Source: Galbula dea
Taxonomy: Eukaryota; Chordata; Aves; Piciformes; Galbulidae
Length of the DNA: 64,000 nt
Direction of reading: 5' to 3'
NCBI GenBank assembly: GCA_013399015.1
Contig: VWZX01001149.1
Coordinates: forward strand, 594,463 to 658,462
Shown: one piece after another, positions 23,345 to 34,272 of the stretch
Numbering within the stretch: position 1 is the first letter of the stretch
Layout: every line of letters begins with the position of its first letter
Notes under the pieces: generated by a model
The model's database searches: none
What the model was told of the DNA's origin: nothing
Seen by the model: the letters and a program-made list of their open reading frames with translations, nothing else
Translations under genes and position numbers: made by a program

Positions 23345-24465
23345 AGCAACTTCCCAAGTTCATCTCCTCTAAGCCCAGGTGTTAAAATCCTCTCCACAAA
23401 CATGCCAAGCTTGTTCTTACAACAAGGTGTTATTTGTCCCCAGCTCCTACTGGGAGGCTGTTTCAGAGCCTCCCTGCCCTGCACAGTCACAGACCTTCCT
23501 CTGCTTTGAGCCTGGTGTATTCAGGCCCATTTGTTGCCATTTAGCCTTATGTTCTTTAATTTCCAGAGCTTATTTTCTTCTCTGATGTTTACTACCCTGA
23601 TGTATAGATGCAGAGCCACCACCCTTCTTCTCAGCTTTAATTTGTCTAGGTTAGAAACTCAACTCTTTCATTCCTCTCTCAAAGGACAAGCTCTCCATCC
23701 TTCTAGCATCTTCACCATCTTTTTCTGTGCACAGCTCAGGTCAAACTCACACCTCAAGAAGATGAGGACTAGAACTGTCCATAGGATGCCACATGAGGCT
23801 TCACCAGTTCCTGGAAAAGGACATACTTACCTTCTCCAGGAAGAAACACCTCCTGGGATATGTCTGAAGCTGTGTATACCTTTATCAGAGTCCATTCTGT
23901 GACTGAGCTACCCACATGTGTTTCTTCTCTCTTGTCATCTACAGCTGATGAGTCTCTAGTTTATAGTGGAAATTCTCACTGCTCCCTAAACTCATGACTT
24001 TGCATTTTGCACTAGTGGATTTCATCTCATTTCTGTTACTCCAGCCTTCAAGGTCATCCAGTTCTTTCTGTATGGCATGCCTCCCAAGTCTGTGTCATCA
24101 GCAAACTTCAGCAACATGCTCTGTTTTGTGCCAAGGTCATTCACAAAATTATTAACTAAGATCCATCCCCAAGATGAATCCTTGAAGAACTCTGCTCATG
24201 TACCCAGCCAGACACTTCCTCTCTTAATGCTACTTGTTGCTGTCCCTCAGTTAGTTCAAGTGCCTTAACAGTACTCATTTTAATCTCTACTTTATGTGAT
24301 AAAGAGGGAAATGGGTCAACATCAGACAGCTTACTGATGTCCAGACAGGTGAGACCCATTGCATTCCTCTTGCCTGGGAAGCCCAGCTACCTCATCCAAG
24401 AAAGCTGCTAAGTTTGGCATAAGTTCTCCCTGGACACACACAAATTATGCAAGATGCCACCTCAC
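23345..24465 (-). mobile_element. Ancient, strongly decayed CR1-lineage LINE
   Basis: No young-CR1 block can be read directly, but the minus strand retains the order of CR1 ORF2 and 3' features. These are a LDISK reverse-transcriptase block, the fingers/palm region, FADDT, then a fragment resembling the KCKVM(S)LG segment (tgcaaagtcatgagtttagg). The 3' part ends with a ctctgaaacagcctcccagt-like block, which parallels the cactggaacag...cc block of younger copies. About 1.1 kb remains. It probably belongs to an old CR1 or L3-like clade. Both edges are uncertain by 50 bases or more. Confidence 0.72.
24077..24359 (-). pseudogene. Decayed LINE reverse-transcriptase domain
   Basis: Translating the minus strand gives LDISKLSDV (24319-24344), which corresponds to the LDLSKAFDTV reverse-transcriptase block of CR1-type elements. 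Downstream in the same frame is EGQQQVALREEVSGW, resembling the usual R-Q-Q-x-V-x-L-N-G-x-x-S-x-W segment. After a frame slip come VNDL (as in FINDL) and KFADDTDLGG (about 24077-24108), with the active-site ADD kept. The GVPQGSVLGP block is barely recognisable. Multiple stops and slips show an old inactive copy. Confidence 0.75.
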
Positions 24466-24747
24466 TCTTTCTGACTGTGCCTTCTCTTGACATCCTCTTC
24501 CCTCCAGAAGCACAGATCTGCTGCCCTCAGCAGACACACAGACACCCCACAATATAAGCACCCTCTTGCCAGCTGGCCCATGGCTTGGAGCTCATTTCCC
24601 ATAGGAGCAAAATGACTATGAACCTCAGAGCTACCATCATCAAAACAAAATAAAGCCCAAATAAAGCCTCACTCTTACAGAGACTGTTTGAACTCTCCCA
24701 GACTAATGCTCCCAAGTAAACCAGCTCACAGGGAGCCAGTTTTCAAG

Positions 24748-24800
24748 AGGACAGGTTGAGAGAGTTGGGAGTGTTCAGCCTGGAGAAGAGAAGGATTTGG
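24748..24800 (+). mobile_element. Small CR1 fragment
   Basis: About 50 bases of the sense gagagagttgggagtgttca, gcctggagaagagaaggatt block. It corresponds to the start of the 3' copy at 14645-14690 and lacks everything downstream. Confidence 0.65.
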
Positions 24801-25754
24801 TGGAAGGATTTTAGTATTGATTGAAATCCACCAACTGCAGTACAAACTCATGCCTGGTTTTGTCTCATCTTAAGCAAGGAGGAGAAGAAAATGACATCAA
24901 GCCAAAGGGAATAAAGGTTATGTTAGCTTCCTTTGATAAGCCTGGGAAATAAGCAGCTTGCCATTTGGGAGTCTTTGGTATTCCCTGTGCTAAACACAGG
25001 TCCTGATGTGTGCATGTGACTCTAAGGAGCAGTGGACAAAAGTGACTCTGCAGTGTAGGAAGGAGACAAACAGAAGGGATGGAGTTCAAAGCTCTGCTGC
25101 ACTCCCTGGATTTCTGTTTGGTTTTCTGGTTTAACTGACTCTCCATGCCCACCAAAGCAAGGATAGCCTCAAGGGTTGCCCCAGCTGAAAAGCATCTGCA
25201 GTGATCCCCGCTGACCTCTCTCTCTGATAGCACCCTGCCTGCCTTTTAAGGGAGGCCTGGCCCAAGTCAGAGGTGAAACAGATAAATGACTGAAGATCCA
25301 AATGTTTTCTCAACGGGCAAGTTCCCACATGCTCAATTTTCTTTTCCTCCATGAAGAACAAGAAGAGGAGGGAGGAGGGGGGGGGGTGGAAATTGCAAGT
25401 GATTAGCTAATGAACATCTGTTTTGCTTTATTTGGGCTTCCTTACAGCCAGGGGTTGCATTGACTAATTTTTATTTCCTCCTAAAACCAAAACAAAACAG
25501 GCAGCATTTTTTTTTCTCCAAAGCCTGGAGAGGAGAAGGCTCCTCACAAGTGTGGCCATTCTTTCCAGCACTGTGATTACCTGGCCCACATGCCACGTCC
25601 TGTGTGGTTACCTTCTGTCCTGAACTTTTCATGTGGTTTGACATGCCTTTCATTTAGACAATCAGACCAGGTCTAACCTGAAACAAAAACACTCTTTGGA
25701 GATCCTGAGCCCTTTTGGAGTTCTACAGCTGTCAACCCAGCAGGATGCAATGTC

Positions 25755-25870
25755 AAACTGTTAATTAGATGTGTAAACAGGGTCGATGGTAATTACATGC
25801 TCAACACAACTGTTATCTGATGTAAATACAGACTGATTGTGCTCTTGCACTACTGACTGCTAAAAATAGC
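25755..25870. promoter_or_regulatory. Candidate enhancer core: paired homeodomain sites with a forkhead site
   Basis: TTAATTA at 25761-25767 and TAATTA at 25790-25795 flank a forkhead-like TGTAAACA at 25772-25779. A lone CpG (gtcgat) lies between them. These are classic homeodomain and forkhead core sites packed into 35 bases in repeat-free sequence. Motifs of this length occur by chance in AT-rich DNA, so function is inferred only from the clustering. Confidence 0.25.
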
Positions 25871-25904
25871 TGGTTGAAGGCCCAGCTCTGCACTGATTTT
25901 GGAT

Positions 25905-25970
25905 TTGGGCAATGCCATTGAGTCACATTGACTTGTGGGTGCTGAGCAGGTCCTGAACTCATCTCTCTAC
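25905..25970 (+). repeat. Possible ancient MITE-type repeat trace
   Basis: The phrase cattgacttgtgggtgctga, followed by gcaggtcctga, resembles a palindromic repeat I recall as widespread in turtles and crocodilians (a cattgacttc...gggtgctcagcacctctga core). The family assignment is from memory and uncertain. Confidence 0.3.
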
Positions 25971-27123
25971 TTGTTTGTTTTCAGGGAGTTTCACACAACT
26001 GAACATTTGACCTCGAATAGGAATAACCAGGGATGGTATTTATGAACAGGGACCTCAGAAGAAAACAATGATTTGGAGACCTGTCTCCCTCCAGCTCCTA
26101 GAATCCAGTTTCCCAAGAGGACTTAAGCACCCACCTGAACTTTACCAGCCCTTTCAGAGCATTTTTAGCAGGTTCCCAAAATCTTTTGCCATTTTGGGGA
26201 ATTACAGCCTCTCTCTCTGTGTGATCAATTCATTTCAGAGGCAGCTATGGCTCCTTCACTGTTTCTTGTTGTCCAGCACTGAGGCAGGGGTTAAAGAAAT
26301 AAATTGCTAGCCATAAACCCTTTAAAAACATGATTTAGTTTCTTCCTCCCACTTACTTTGCCAATGAGTTGCTCACTCCAGTCTGTGTTCACTGCAGTCA
26401 CCACAGCCCCCAACCACTGAGGGTACATTTTTATTCAACAGACTAAACTCCAAAATGATTGAAAGGGCAAATCTTGGAGCCAAACCCAGAGCAAAGCAGC
26501 AGCAGTGTAAATCTGGAGAGACCCTCATGTGACACTTGTAACTGATATCATCCTCTGCCCCATTTTATCACCCCCATCTTTCTTTACCATCAGACTGGTC
26601 AACCAACTTGTTCTCCAGAGAAGGATCATAAAGCCCCAGGTAATTGCAGGCTGGCCACACAGACAGTCAAAAGAAAAAGCCTGCAGATGGGTAGTTCAAA
26701 GAGAGATTTCTCCAAACCACTGAAAGGAGCCAAGCTGTGTCTCATTTGTGGATGTACTGAGCATCTCTAAATTCATTTCAAATCAGCACTAGCTGCAATA
26801 GGTGACACCTATCAAAGTCAGACACCCACCCTCAACCATGGCTTTGGAAAGATAGGATTTACTTCAGAACTGCAGAAGAAATACCAGAGTTTTAGACAGA
26901 CTAATAAATGTATGGTCCAGATACTTTTCCAGTAGCATATTTATTGGCCAAGGCCTCCAGTCAGCAGCACCCTTAATTTTAAGCACATGCTTAAGTGCTT
27001 TACAGAACAAAGCTGAAATGTGGACCTACCAAGCAGCTCAAGAAAAGTACTGAGACATTAGTCATCCTTCATGAGCAAGGATAGCAACTGAGCTTTGTAC
27101 CATTGTGTGCAGGATCCAAGCCT

Positions 27124-27363
27124 AGAATTGTAGAATCATTATGGTAGGAAAAGATCTTTATGATCATCAAGTCCAACCCTCAGGTTATCACCACCATGCC
27201 ATGTCACTACTAAGTGCCACATCTACACTTTCTTTGAACACCTCCAGGGACAGTGACTCCCTCACTTCCCTAAGCAGCCTGGGCCAATGCTTAACCACTC
27301 TTTCTGGGAAGAAAGTTTTCCTAATAGCCAACTTAAACCTCTCCTGATGCAACTTGAGGCTGT
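27124..27363 (-). mobile_element. CR1 LINE 3' copy, left half of a chimera
   Basis: Antisense copy with tagaatcattatggtaggaa, atcatcaagtccaaccctca, tccagggacagtgactccct and aacctctcctgatgcaactt. It is of the catcaagtccaac subfamily. It ends at gaggctgta, where another CR1 subfamily begins without any intervening unique DNA. Confidence 0.9.
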
Positions 27364-27610
27364 AGAATTTCTTCCTTCTATTTAGACTAAATCTCTCCTC
27401 TTTTAATTTAAAACCCTCACCACTTCTCCTGTCACAACAGGCCCTGCTAAAAAGTCTGTCCTCATCTTTCTTCTGGGCCCCTATAAGTCCTGCAAGGCTG
27501 CAAGAAGGTCTCCCTGGAGCCTTCCCTTCTCCAGGCTCAACAACCCCAACCCTCTCAGCCTGGCCTCACAGCAGGTGTTCCAACCCTCAGATGATTTTTG
27601 TGGCCCATTT
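27364..27610 (-). mobile_element. CR1 LINE internal segment, right half of a chimera
   Basis: Antisense segment of the subfamily seen at 19371-19890: gaatttcttccttctattta, tctctcctcttttaatttaa, cttctcctgtcacaacaggc and gcctggcctcacagcaggtg. It lacks its own 3' terminus and starts in the middle of the 3' region. The part just left of the junction covers the equivalent region of another subfamily, so some consensus sequence is represented twice. Confidence 0.9.
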
Positions 27611-29689
27611 CATTCAGATCTATTTTAACAGGAATCAAACTACTTCAGTATTCTTTGCAGGTCTGGGCTTCAGTAACCTGTCCAGTGTCATTCTGGAAAT
27701 CTGAGAGGACTCAGCCCTTACACATATCAGCTCAGAGCTTTCACTGCAAGAGCAAGTCATATGCAGCACACCCAAAATGTTATGAACACCCCAGAGCTAG
27801 CATGGACTGCTGCAGAGTGAATTGGAGCCTTCTCCAATTTCTCTTAACTTTCTAAGACCCCACAGGAGCAGTCTGCAAGTCCCAGAAGAGCCACCAGTTT
27901 TAAAGCACTGTTCTCTATGCTCCAGAGCCCACCTCCAGCTTGGTCTGCCCTGGTTTTGAAAGCCACACAAAACATGCAAGCTGCTCAGTGTGGCTGGCAG
28001 GCACTGAGCTGATTTTGGAGCCTTCCTGCCACAGCTGAGTGGCAATCACAGGATCAGTCATCAGTGTAACTATGGGATGGGGAAGTCTGATTTTGCCAGT
28101 CCAACTGGGAGCTCCAAAGCCTTGCATGCCCTTCTGGTCCTCCCTTTCTTTGTGGTGCTAAGCCAGAGGGTTTGCAGTCCTCTCTAGCTGCTGTAAGAGG
28201 GAAGGAGGAGGTTGGTGGTTTTAGCAGCCATTAAAAATGTCATCCCCCAAAGCCTGCATCCAGTTTGTATCCACATGCAGAGCAGGGGCAGCACAAACAA
28301 GAGCTACATGAACAGGTTTAATAAGGTGATTGGCTAGATAAGTGCAGGGGAAGAGGTACTGTTATGAAGGGCAACAGCACATAGATTTTCACTTGCTGTA
28401 TAGTTGAAGCTCCTCTCTCTCTTCCCCACCATGCATAGACCAGGACTCCACTGAACTAGTGGGGTAAAACATGGGACTAAACCCAGTTGTTTCCCTCAGA
28501 AATTCACAGCCTGACTAGATTTTCTCTAGCAAAGAACAAACACTACAGTCCCTAGAAGCCTCTGTTTTCCTCAGCTGCACTGAAGAAACCCTGAGCCTGT
28601 CTGGTTTGCCAGGTCACTCCTCTGTGTTGCCCACACACCTCTGAAGCACAGGGAGAAGGGGCTGAGACTCACTGAGCTTTACAGACATCACAGCACCAAG
28701 AAGTTGAGTGCTCTCCATGGGGAGCCAATGAAACCCCAAGGACACAAAAGTTTCCAAGGCAAAGCAAGTAGAAATCTTCCTGCTGGTTCTGGTGACTTGT
28801 GGATCAATGGCAGGGGTGAGGAGAGATCCCAGAGTTCCCAACCCCCATTAATGCCTGCAAAACTCAAAGATTTGCAGAGTTTACTTGCAAAGCCTTTTAG
28901 AAGCAGAGATGGGTAAACAAGAGTGGAAAGTTAAACAAAGGAAATACATTTCTGCTTGTACTGTTTTCAAGTTTATGCAAACAATCCATTTCTAAAGCTG
29001 TCACTGACACTCCTGGCACGTTCTCATTCCCCAGCTCAGAGTCATGTTGGAAACTGAAATCACAAGCATTTCTGAGATGCTTTGGGCAAAATACCTCCCC
29101 TCAGCTCCACCAGCCCCAAATCAGTCAAGTCCACTGCAGCCACAGCCACCTCCCTGGGCACTGATTGATCCTGGAAGAAGAGGAGAAAGAGTCTGAACTT
29201 CTCTGGTCACAGTGGCTATGGAAGAACTTGGTATAGAGGGAGCTCAATGAATTATGAAGATCAGTTGAATAAATAACAGCAGGAAATCATCAAGCAGAGC
29301 AAGAACTAGAAAATAATGCTTTCTAGCTGCTCAGGCAGTAAGTGGATCTGCCATAACTGTAACCTTTTGCTCATTATGGGACTCAGGGGAAGGAGACATG
29401 GACAACCTGCTCTCCACCAACATAGTTCACCAAGCTCCACACAGGGAGGGGGGCCACTCTGCTAGACTCAAGAATGAGCCTGAGAGTCAGTGCAGAGGGT
29501 TCATTTTTCTGGTAGCTGCTCATGGGGCATTTTCCTGCTCACATTAATTCACCTCTGGATGCTGGATTCTGCAAACTGCACAACATCCAGTACAGGAGAG
29601 GATGGAGGGATAGAGTTCCTATTTGGAAAGATAGAATCACCCTCCCAAGAACCCTGAGAGCCAAGGAAAGGCTTTGCTTCTGCTGAGCC
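27611..29689. other. Unique stretch, nothing recognised
   Basis: About 2.1 kb with no CR1 block, microsatellite or convincing open frame. Frames reach only 85 codons. Confidence 0.45.
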
Positions 29690-30460
29690 CAGACAGTTGT
29701 AGTCAATGGGGTTAAATCCACCTGGTGGCCAGTAACAAGTGGTGTTCCCTAGGGCTCAGATTTGGGGCCAGTTCTGCTGATATCTTTATCAATGATCTGG
29801 AAAGAGGATTGAGGGCACCCTCAGTAAGTTTGCAGACAACACAAAATTGAGTGGAAGTGTTGATCTGCTTGAGGGTAAGGAGGCTCTGCAGAGAGATCTG
29901 GCCAGGCTGGATCGATGAGCTGAGGCCAATGGAATGAGGTTCAATAAGGCCTAGTGCCAGGTCCTGCACTTGGGTCACAACCACCCATGAATGCTCCAGA
30001 CTTGGGGCAGAGTGGTTGGAAAACTGCCCAGGGGAAAAGGAACTGAGGATGTTGATCAACAGCAGCTGAAGAGGAGCCAGCAGTTGCCCAGGTGGGCAAG
30101 AAGGCCAACAGCATCCTGGCTTGGATCAGCACTAGTGTGGCAGCAGGACTAGGGCAGGGATTGGCCTCCTGGACTGGGCACTGGAGAGGCCACAGCTCCA
30201 ATCCTGGGGTCAGTTTTGGGCTCCTCACTGCAAGAAGGATATGGAGATGCTGGAGAGTGTCCAAAGAAGGGCAGGGAAGCTGGTGCAGGGTCTGTAGCAC
30301 AAGTGTTGTGACGAGCAGCTGAGGGAACTGGGGTTGGTTAGCCTGGAGAAAAGGAGGCTCAGGGGAGACCTTCTCACTCTCTACAACTACCTAGTCCACA
30401 ACTATGGTTGGACTTGATGACCTTAGAGGTCTTTTCCAACCTTAATGATCTATGATTTAA
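29690..30460 (+). mobile_element. CR1 LINE, ORF2 to 3' end, internally deleted
   Basis: Sense copy of about 770 bases. Translation starts TVVVNGVKSTWWPVTSGVP, then meets a TAG in place of Gln (GVP-stop-GSDLGP) and a frame slip before FINDL. The tail keeps tggagaaaaggaggctcagg and gagaccttctcactctctac. It then jumps at about 30395 to the terminus (tatggttggacttgatgacc, ggtcttttccaacc, aatgatctatgattt), so roughly 250-300 bases usually between these blocks are missing. Confidence 0.92.
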
Positions 30461-31604
30461 GAGCAGGATTGGCAGGGAGTGGGGCTAGGCCAGCAGCCAG
30501 GGTCTGACTCCTCCCCTGCTCCCCATGCAGCCTTACACAGTAAAGTGGAAACCATCCCTCTGCCAGGTTTCACAACAAAAATAAAGGGTCACTTTCTCTA
30601 CTGGCTTCCAGGGTTAGAGCCCACTGAGGTCAGCAAAGCCACAGTTTCCCAGCCTGTGTCTCAAAAAGTGGCATGGGTTTCTTTCAAAGTGAAAGCAGGC
30701 ACATCCCTGACAGGCAGAGCAAGTTCTGCTTCAGCTCCAAGACAGCACTGTTGCCATTCAGATGTCTCCTCACCCTTTCTCCTCCCTTCCATTCAGCTGG
30801 AGGAGACAGCAGCACGTTTCACAGCTGATCCATCTGGAGGAGAGCCTGCAAAGTTAATTTCTAGCTTTGAGATGGTTCCTGGTAATTGTAGGTAATTTCA
30901 AACATAATTGCAATCGAGCAGAAGCAGCTCTGTTCACAATGTTTATGCTCTGCACTCTAATTTAAGACCTCGAAAGCTGGATATGCTGCTCTTCAATACA
31001 CACCCATTTTTCATCTTCCTGATTTTTCCCACTAGTGATCATAAAAACAGCCCCTGCAAACCACAGTCTGCAATGCAGGACAAATGTTGGAGAAGTTGCC
31101 TATAAAGTTTCAAGCCAATCTGCTTGAAGGTTAACGATGGAACATGTTAATGATTATCAAATAGAGGAGGGAAGCCACAAAGCACTTCCAACACAGAACT
31201 GCAAGAGCCCCTCAAAATAACTGCTGGCTAACCTTGTTTAGAATAATACTGGCTCTTCAAAGACATGGAACTGTTGCATGTCACAAATATGTCCACATGT
31301 CGTTTTAATACAGGAATAATTACCCATGGCATGTTTGTTAGTGGAAAAAGCAAAGGTCTCCTATTACTTACACATAATAAAAGCTGCATTGTTTACCATG
31401 AATGAGTTCTAGGAGACTGGTGATAAATAAGTGTTGTAACAACCCTTGGTGCCCAGGCCTACAAACTGCTCTTAATATCTGCAGTTGGGTAGCACCTAGA
31501 GGCCCCTGATAAAATCTGTGATGTTGAGCCTGCTGCAGAGTAAGAAATTGCCCCTGTTCTTAAATACATAAAAGGCAGTAGAGGTAGAGTAAAAGGATTT
31601 AAAT
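30461..31604. other. Repeat-free stretch, AT-rich right half
   Basis: An open frame of 138 codons (30479-30895) has no motif and starts inside the CR1 flank. The 30890-31340 part is AT-rich with isolated CpGs and is listed as a possible regulatory segment. Confidence 0.4.
30890..31340. promoter_or_regulatory. Possible conserved non-coding segment
   Basis: Repeat-free, with scattered candidate sites: a TAAT half site and acaatgtttatgc (forkhead/SOX-like) at 30935-30950, atgttaatgattatcaaata at 31143-31162 and acatgtcgttttaatacagg at 31295-31314. Isolated CpGs (aatcgagc, cctcgaaa, taacgatg, gtcgtt) persist although the surrounding DNA is CpG-poor. Selection is only a guess without alignment. 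Confidence 0.2.
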
Positions 31605-32205
31605 CCCTGAGCAGAGTGGCTCAAAACACCAACATCCTGGCTTAGATCAGCACCAGTGTGGCCAGCAGGATGAGGGCTGCGATCATCCTCTTGTACTGGG
31701 CACTCATGAGGCCACACCTCAAATCCTGCATTCAGTTTTGGGTCCCTGGATCCAAGAAGGACATGGAGGTGCTGGACTGTGTCCAGAGAAAGGCAATGAA
31801 GCTGGTGAAGGATCTAGAGAACAAGTCTCCTAAGGAGCAGCTGAGGGCGATGGGGTTGTTTGGTCTAGACAAAAGGAGGTTCAGGGGAGACCTTCTCACT
31901 CTACAACTCCCTGAAGGGAGGTTGGAGCCAGGTGGGAGTTGGTGTCTTCTCCCAGGTAACAAGCAATAGGACAAGAGGAAATGGCCTCAAGTTGCAGCAG
32001 GGGAGATTTAGATTGGACATTAGGAAACATTTCTGTCCTGAAAGAGTGGTTAAGCATTGGCACAGGCTGCTGAGGGCAGTGGTGGAGTCACCATCCCTGG
32101 AGATGTTCAAAAACCAGGTAAATGTGGCAAGGTGGTGTTGGGTCAGTGGTTGGAATTGATGATCTTAGAGGTCTTTTCCAACCTAAATGATTCTATGATC
32201 CTATT
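31605..32205 (+). mobile_element. CR1 LINE, end of ORF2 and 3' end
   Basis: Sense copy of 600 bases. The frame from 31658 reads MRPHLKSCIQFWVPGSKKDM, then EVLDCVQRKAMKLVKDLENK and GLFGLDKRRFRGDLLTLQL, the C-terminal part of CR1 ORF2. The 3' region continues gatttagattggacattagg, gcacaggctgctgagggcag, and ends ggaattgatgatcttagagg, tcttttccaacctaaatgat, tctatgatcct. It is a well-preserved example of the tcttttccaac subfamily. Confidence 0.94.
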
Positions 32206-33467
32206 TCCAGAAAGCATAATCAGAAAGGGACACACTGCAGGTGGCCCTGCTGCTCCCTCCATGATATGCCTGATGTGTGGAGCTACATGGGTGAAGAGCA
32301 GGTAGGGGACAGAGCAAAACCAAAAGCTGAGCTTTAGGCACTGCCTAGATATTACCAAAGAGACTGCAGCATGCAAAGCTGCTCCTATGTGCAGCTGCTT
32401 AGAGACTGGGGACTCAAACATGGCCTTGAAGATAAAACCAACAGCTGTGTGCTGCCTCATATAGGCTTAAAATATCTGACTTTTAAAAAGATCCATTTGG
32501 CCTTCTAGAGTTGACAAAACTGCTTGGCAGTTTTAAGCTCTTTAGTAGCTAAAGCCATACCTGCCAAATCTCTGCATGTATCAGAGTATTTCTAGCCATA
32601 CCTAGATCCATGGCTAATCTCTATGAACATGTGTCTGCTTGAAAAACACAAAATAACCCCAAAACCTTAGCCTGCTACATTCTCAACTCAACAAACCAAG
32701 ACAGTTAAAGGAATTATTTCAAGCTGGAACTACTCAGGAAATGATTTGTTTCCCTAGGAAAAAATTGAGAGGAAAATGGAGGGGGGGGAAAAATAAAACC
32801 CAAAGCTTTTCCTCAACATTTTCCTACTTTTTGTTTTGAAATGAAATAGGGGAGTTTTTTCTCCAATTGTTTTTGTTGGGGTTTGGCAGCCACTGAACTA
32901 TTGGAAACCTGTTGCAAGAGAAAATTATCCAGGCAGCTCCAGTGAGAGCAATTCTGCAAAGATTAGAGTACTTGCTTATTTTAATGCAAGCCACAAAGGT
33001 AAACCTCTTTGCAGAATTAGGTCTGAAATGCTATACTTAAAAACAAAAAACCAACACCCTCCATGGAACATATCTGAAGCAAACTTAAAACCCTTGCTTT
33101 AGTAATGAAATGGACTTATTTTAACTTCTCAGGGAGTTGCTTTATATAGAGAAGGATGCAGCTGTGGGATTACTGCTAAGCACTCCACAGGATTCCTTGC
33201 TCTGCACCACTTGACCCAAGACAGACATTGCTCCAGGCAGTGTTAGCTGCTCCTGCAATCACCTCTAGAAATGCAGGCTCATTTTCCCTCTTCTTTCTGT
33301 TTCTTCCCTTGAAGAACAAGGAGTTTAGGACAATTCAAGGCCATCATCTTAGGCTCTAGCAAAGTTTCAGTTCCTCCTTATTGGGTGGGAGGGTTTGCTA
33401 AAGATGAGAGGCTCTAAGGGAAAGCAAAGGAACAAACCAAGAGAGAGAAATTCAAGCCAATGAGTTT
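32206..33467. other. Unique AT-rich stretch, no gene seen
   Basis: About 1.26 kb. It contains a G8 run at 32782-32789 followed by A-runs and a T/G stretch near 32855-32885. No coding frame of interest. Confidence 0.45.
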
Positions 33468-33862
33468 CACAGAATCATTAAGGTTGGAAAACACCTCTGA
33501 GATCAGTAAGTCCAACACCACCATGCTACTAAGCCATGATACTAATTACCACATCTATACTTCTTTGAACAGCTTCACCACTTCCCTGGGCAGCCTCTTC
33601 CAATGCTTCCCAACTCTTTCTGTGTATAAGTTTTTCCCAATATCCAACCTAATCCTCCCCTGGTGCAACTTGAGGCCATTTCTTCTTGTCCTATCACTGG
33701 TAACTGGGGTGAAGAGACCAACCCCCAGCCTGCTCCAACCTCCTTTCAGGGAGTTGCAGAGAGTGAGAAGGTCTACCCTGAGCCTCCTCTTCTCCAGGCT
33801 AACCAATCCCAGCTCCCTCAGCTGCTCCTCACAAGACTTACTCTCCAGGTCCTAACCTTCAT
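33468..33862 (-). mobile_element. CR1 LINE, 3' end copy
   Basis: Antisense copy with cacagaatcattaaggttgg, tccaacaccaccatgctact, acttccctgggcagcctctt, cctggtgcaacttgaggcca, gagcctcctcttctccaggc and tcagctgctcctcacaagac. The minus-strand frame reads MVSLEKRRLRVDLLTLCNSL, then GRIRLDIGKNLYTERVGKHW. It is of the subfamily also seen at 56874-57436. Confidence 0.93.
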
Positions 33863-34272
33863 TTCCACCTTGCAGGTCAGCAAGGCTCCTCCAGACTCAT
33901 GCAGGAGAAAGCCCAATTGCTTGCTCCAAAATAATGCCCCAAACTCACAGCATCAAACCCATCCCAGTAAGCTCTGCCCTTCCTCAGCCACTTGGCTTGC
34001 CCATGTTAGAGCCACAACCTCACCCAGCCATCTGGGAAATGTGGAAAAAGGAAAAGCTGAATGATTTACACTTAGCAGTAACGTTGGTGGCCACCAGGAT
34101 TCCAGACCCATCAGCAGAAAGTGCCTCACTATTTCATCATCACAGAACTCCAGTTCTTGCTTTACAGCACTCAGGGACCAGCAGGCAGCAACCTCCAGCT
34201 CCACATGACTATTTTCACCCTGTTGTTTCAGACTTGCAAAGCCTGTGCTGTGCTCTCTGGGACTACAATATA
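33863..34272. other. Unique spacer between two antisense CR1 copies
   Basis: About 410 bases with no repeat block or gene. Open frames on both strands run in from the CR1 copies on either side. Confidence 0.4.

Larger units (their letters stand above)
24801..27123. other. Repeat-poor stretch with a homeodomain/forkhead motif cluster
   Basis: About 2.3 kb. It contains a G-run at 25378-25387, the motif cluster at 25755-25870 and a possible old MITE trace at 25905-25970 (both listed separately). No coding exon is visible. Confidence 0.45.

Noticed and set aside
30479..30895. 138-codon plus-strand frame
   Set aside because: It begins in the flank of a CR1 copy and shows no motif or splice-site framing.
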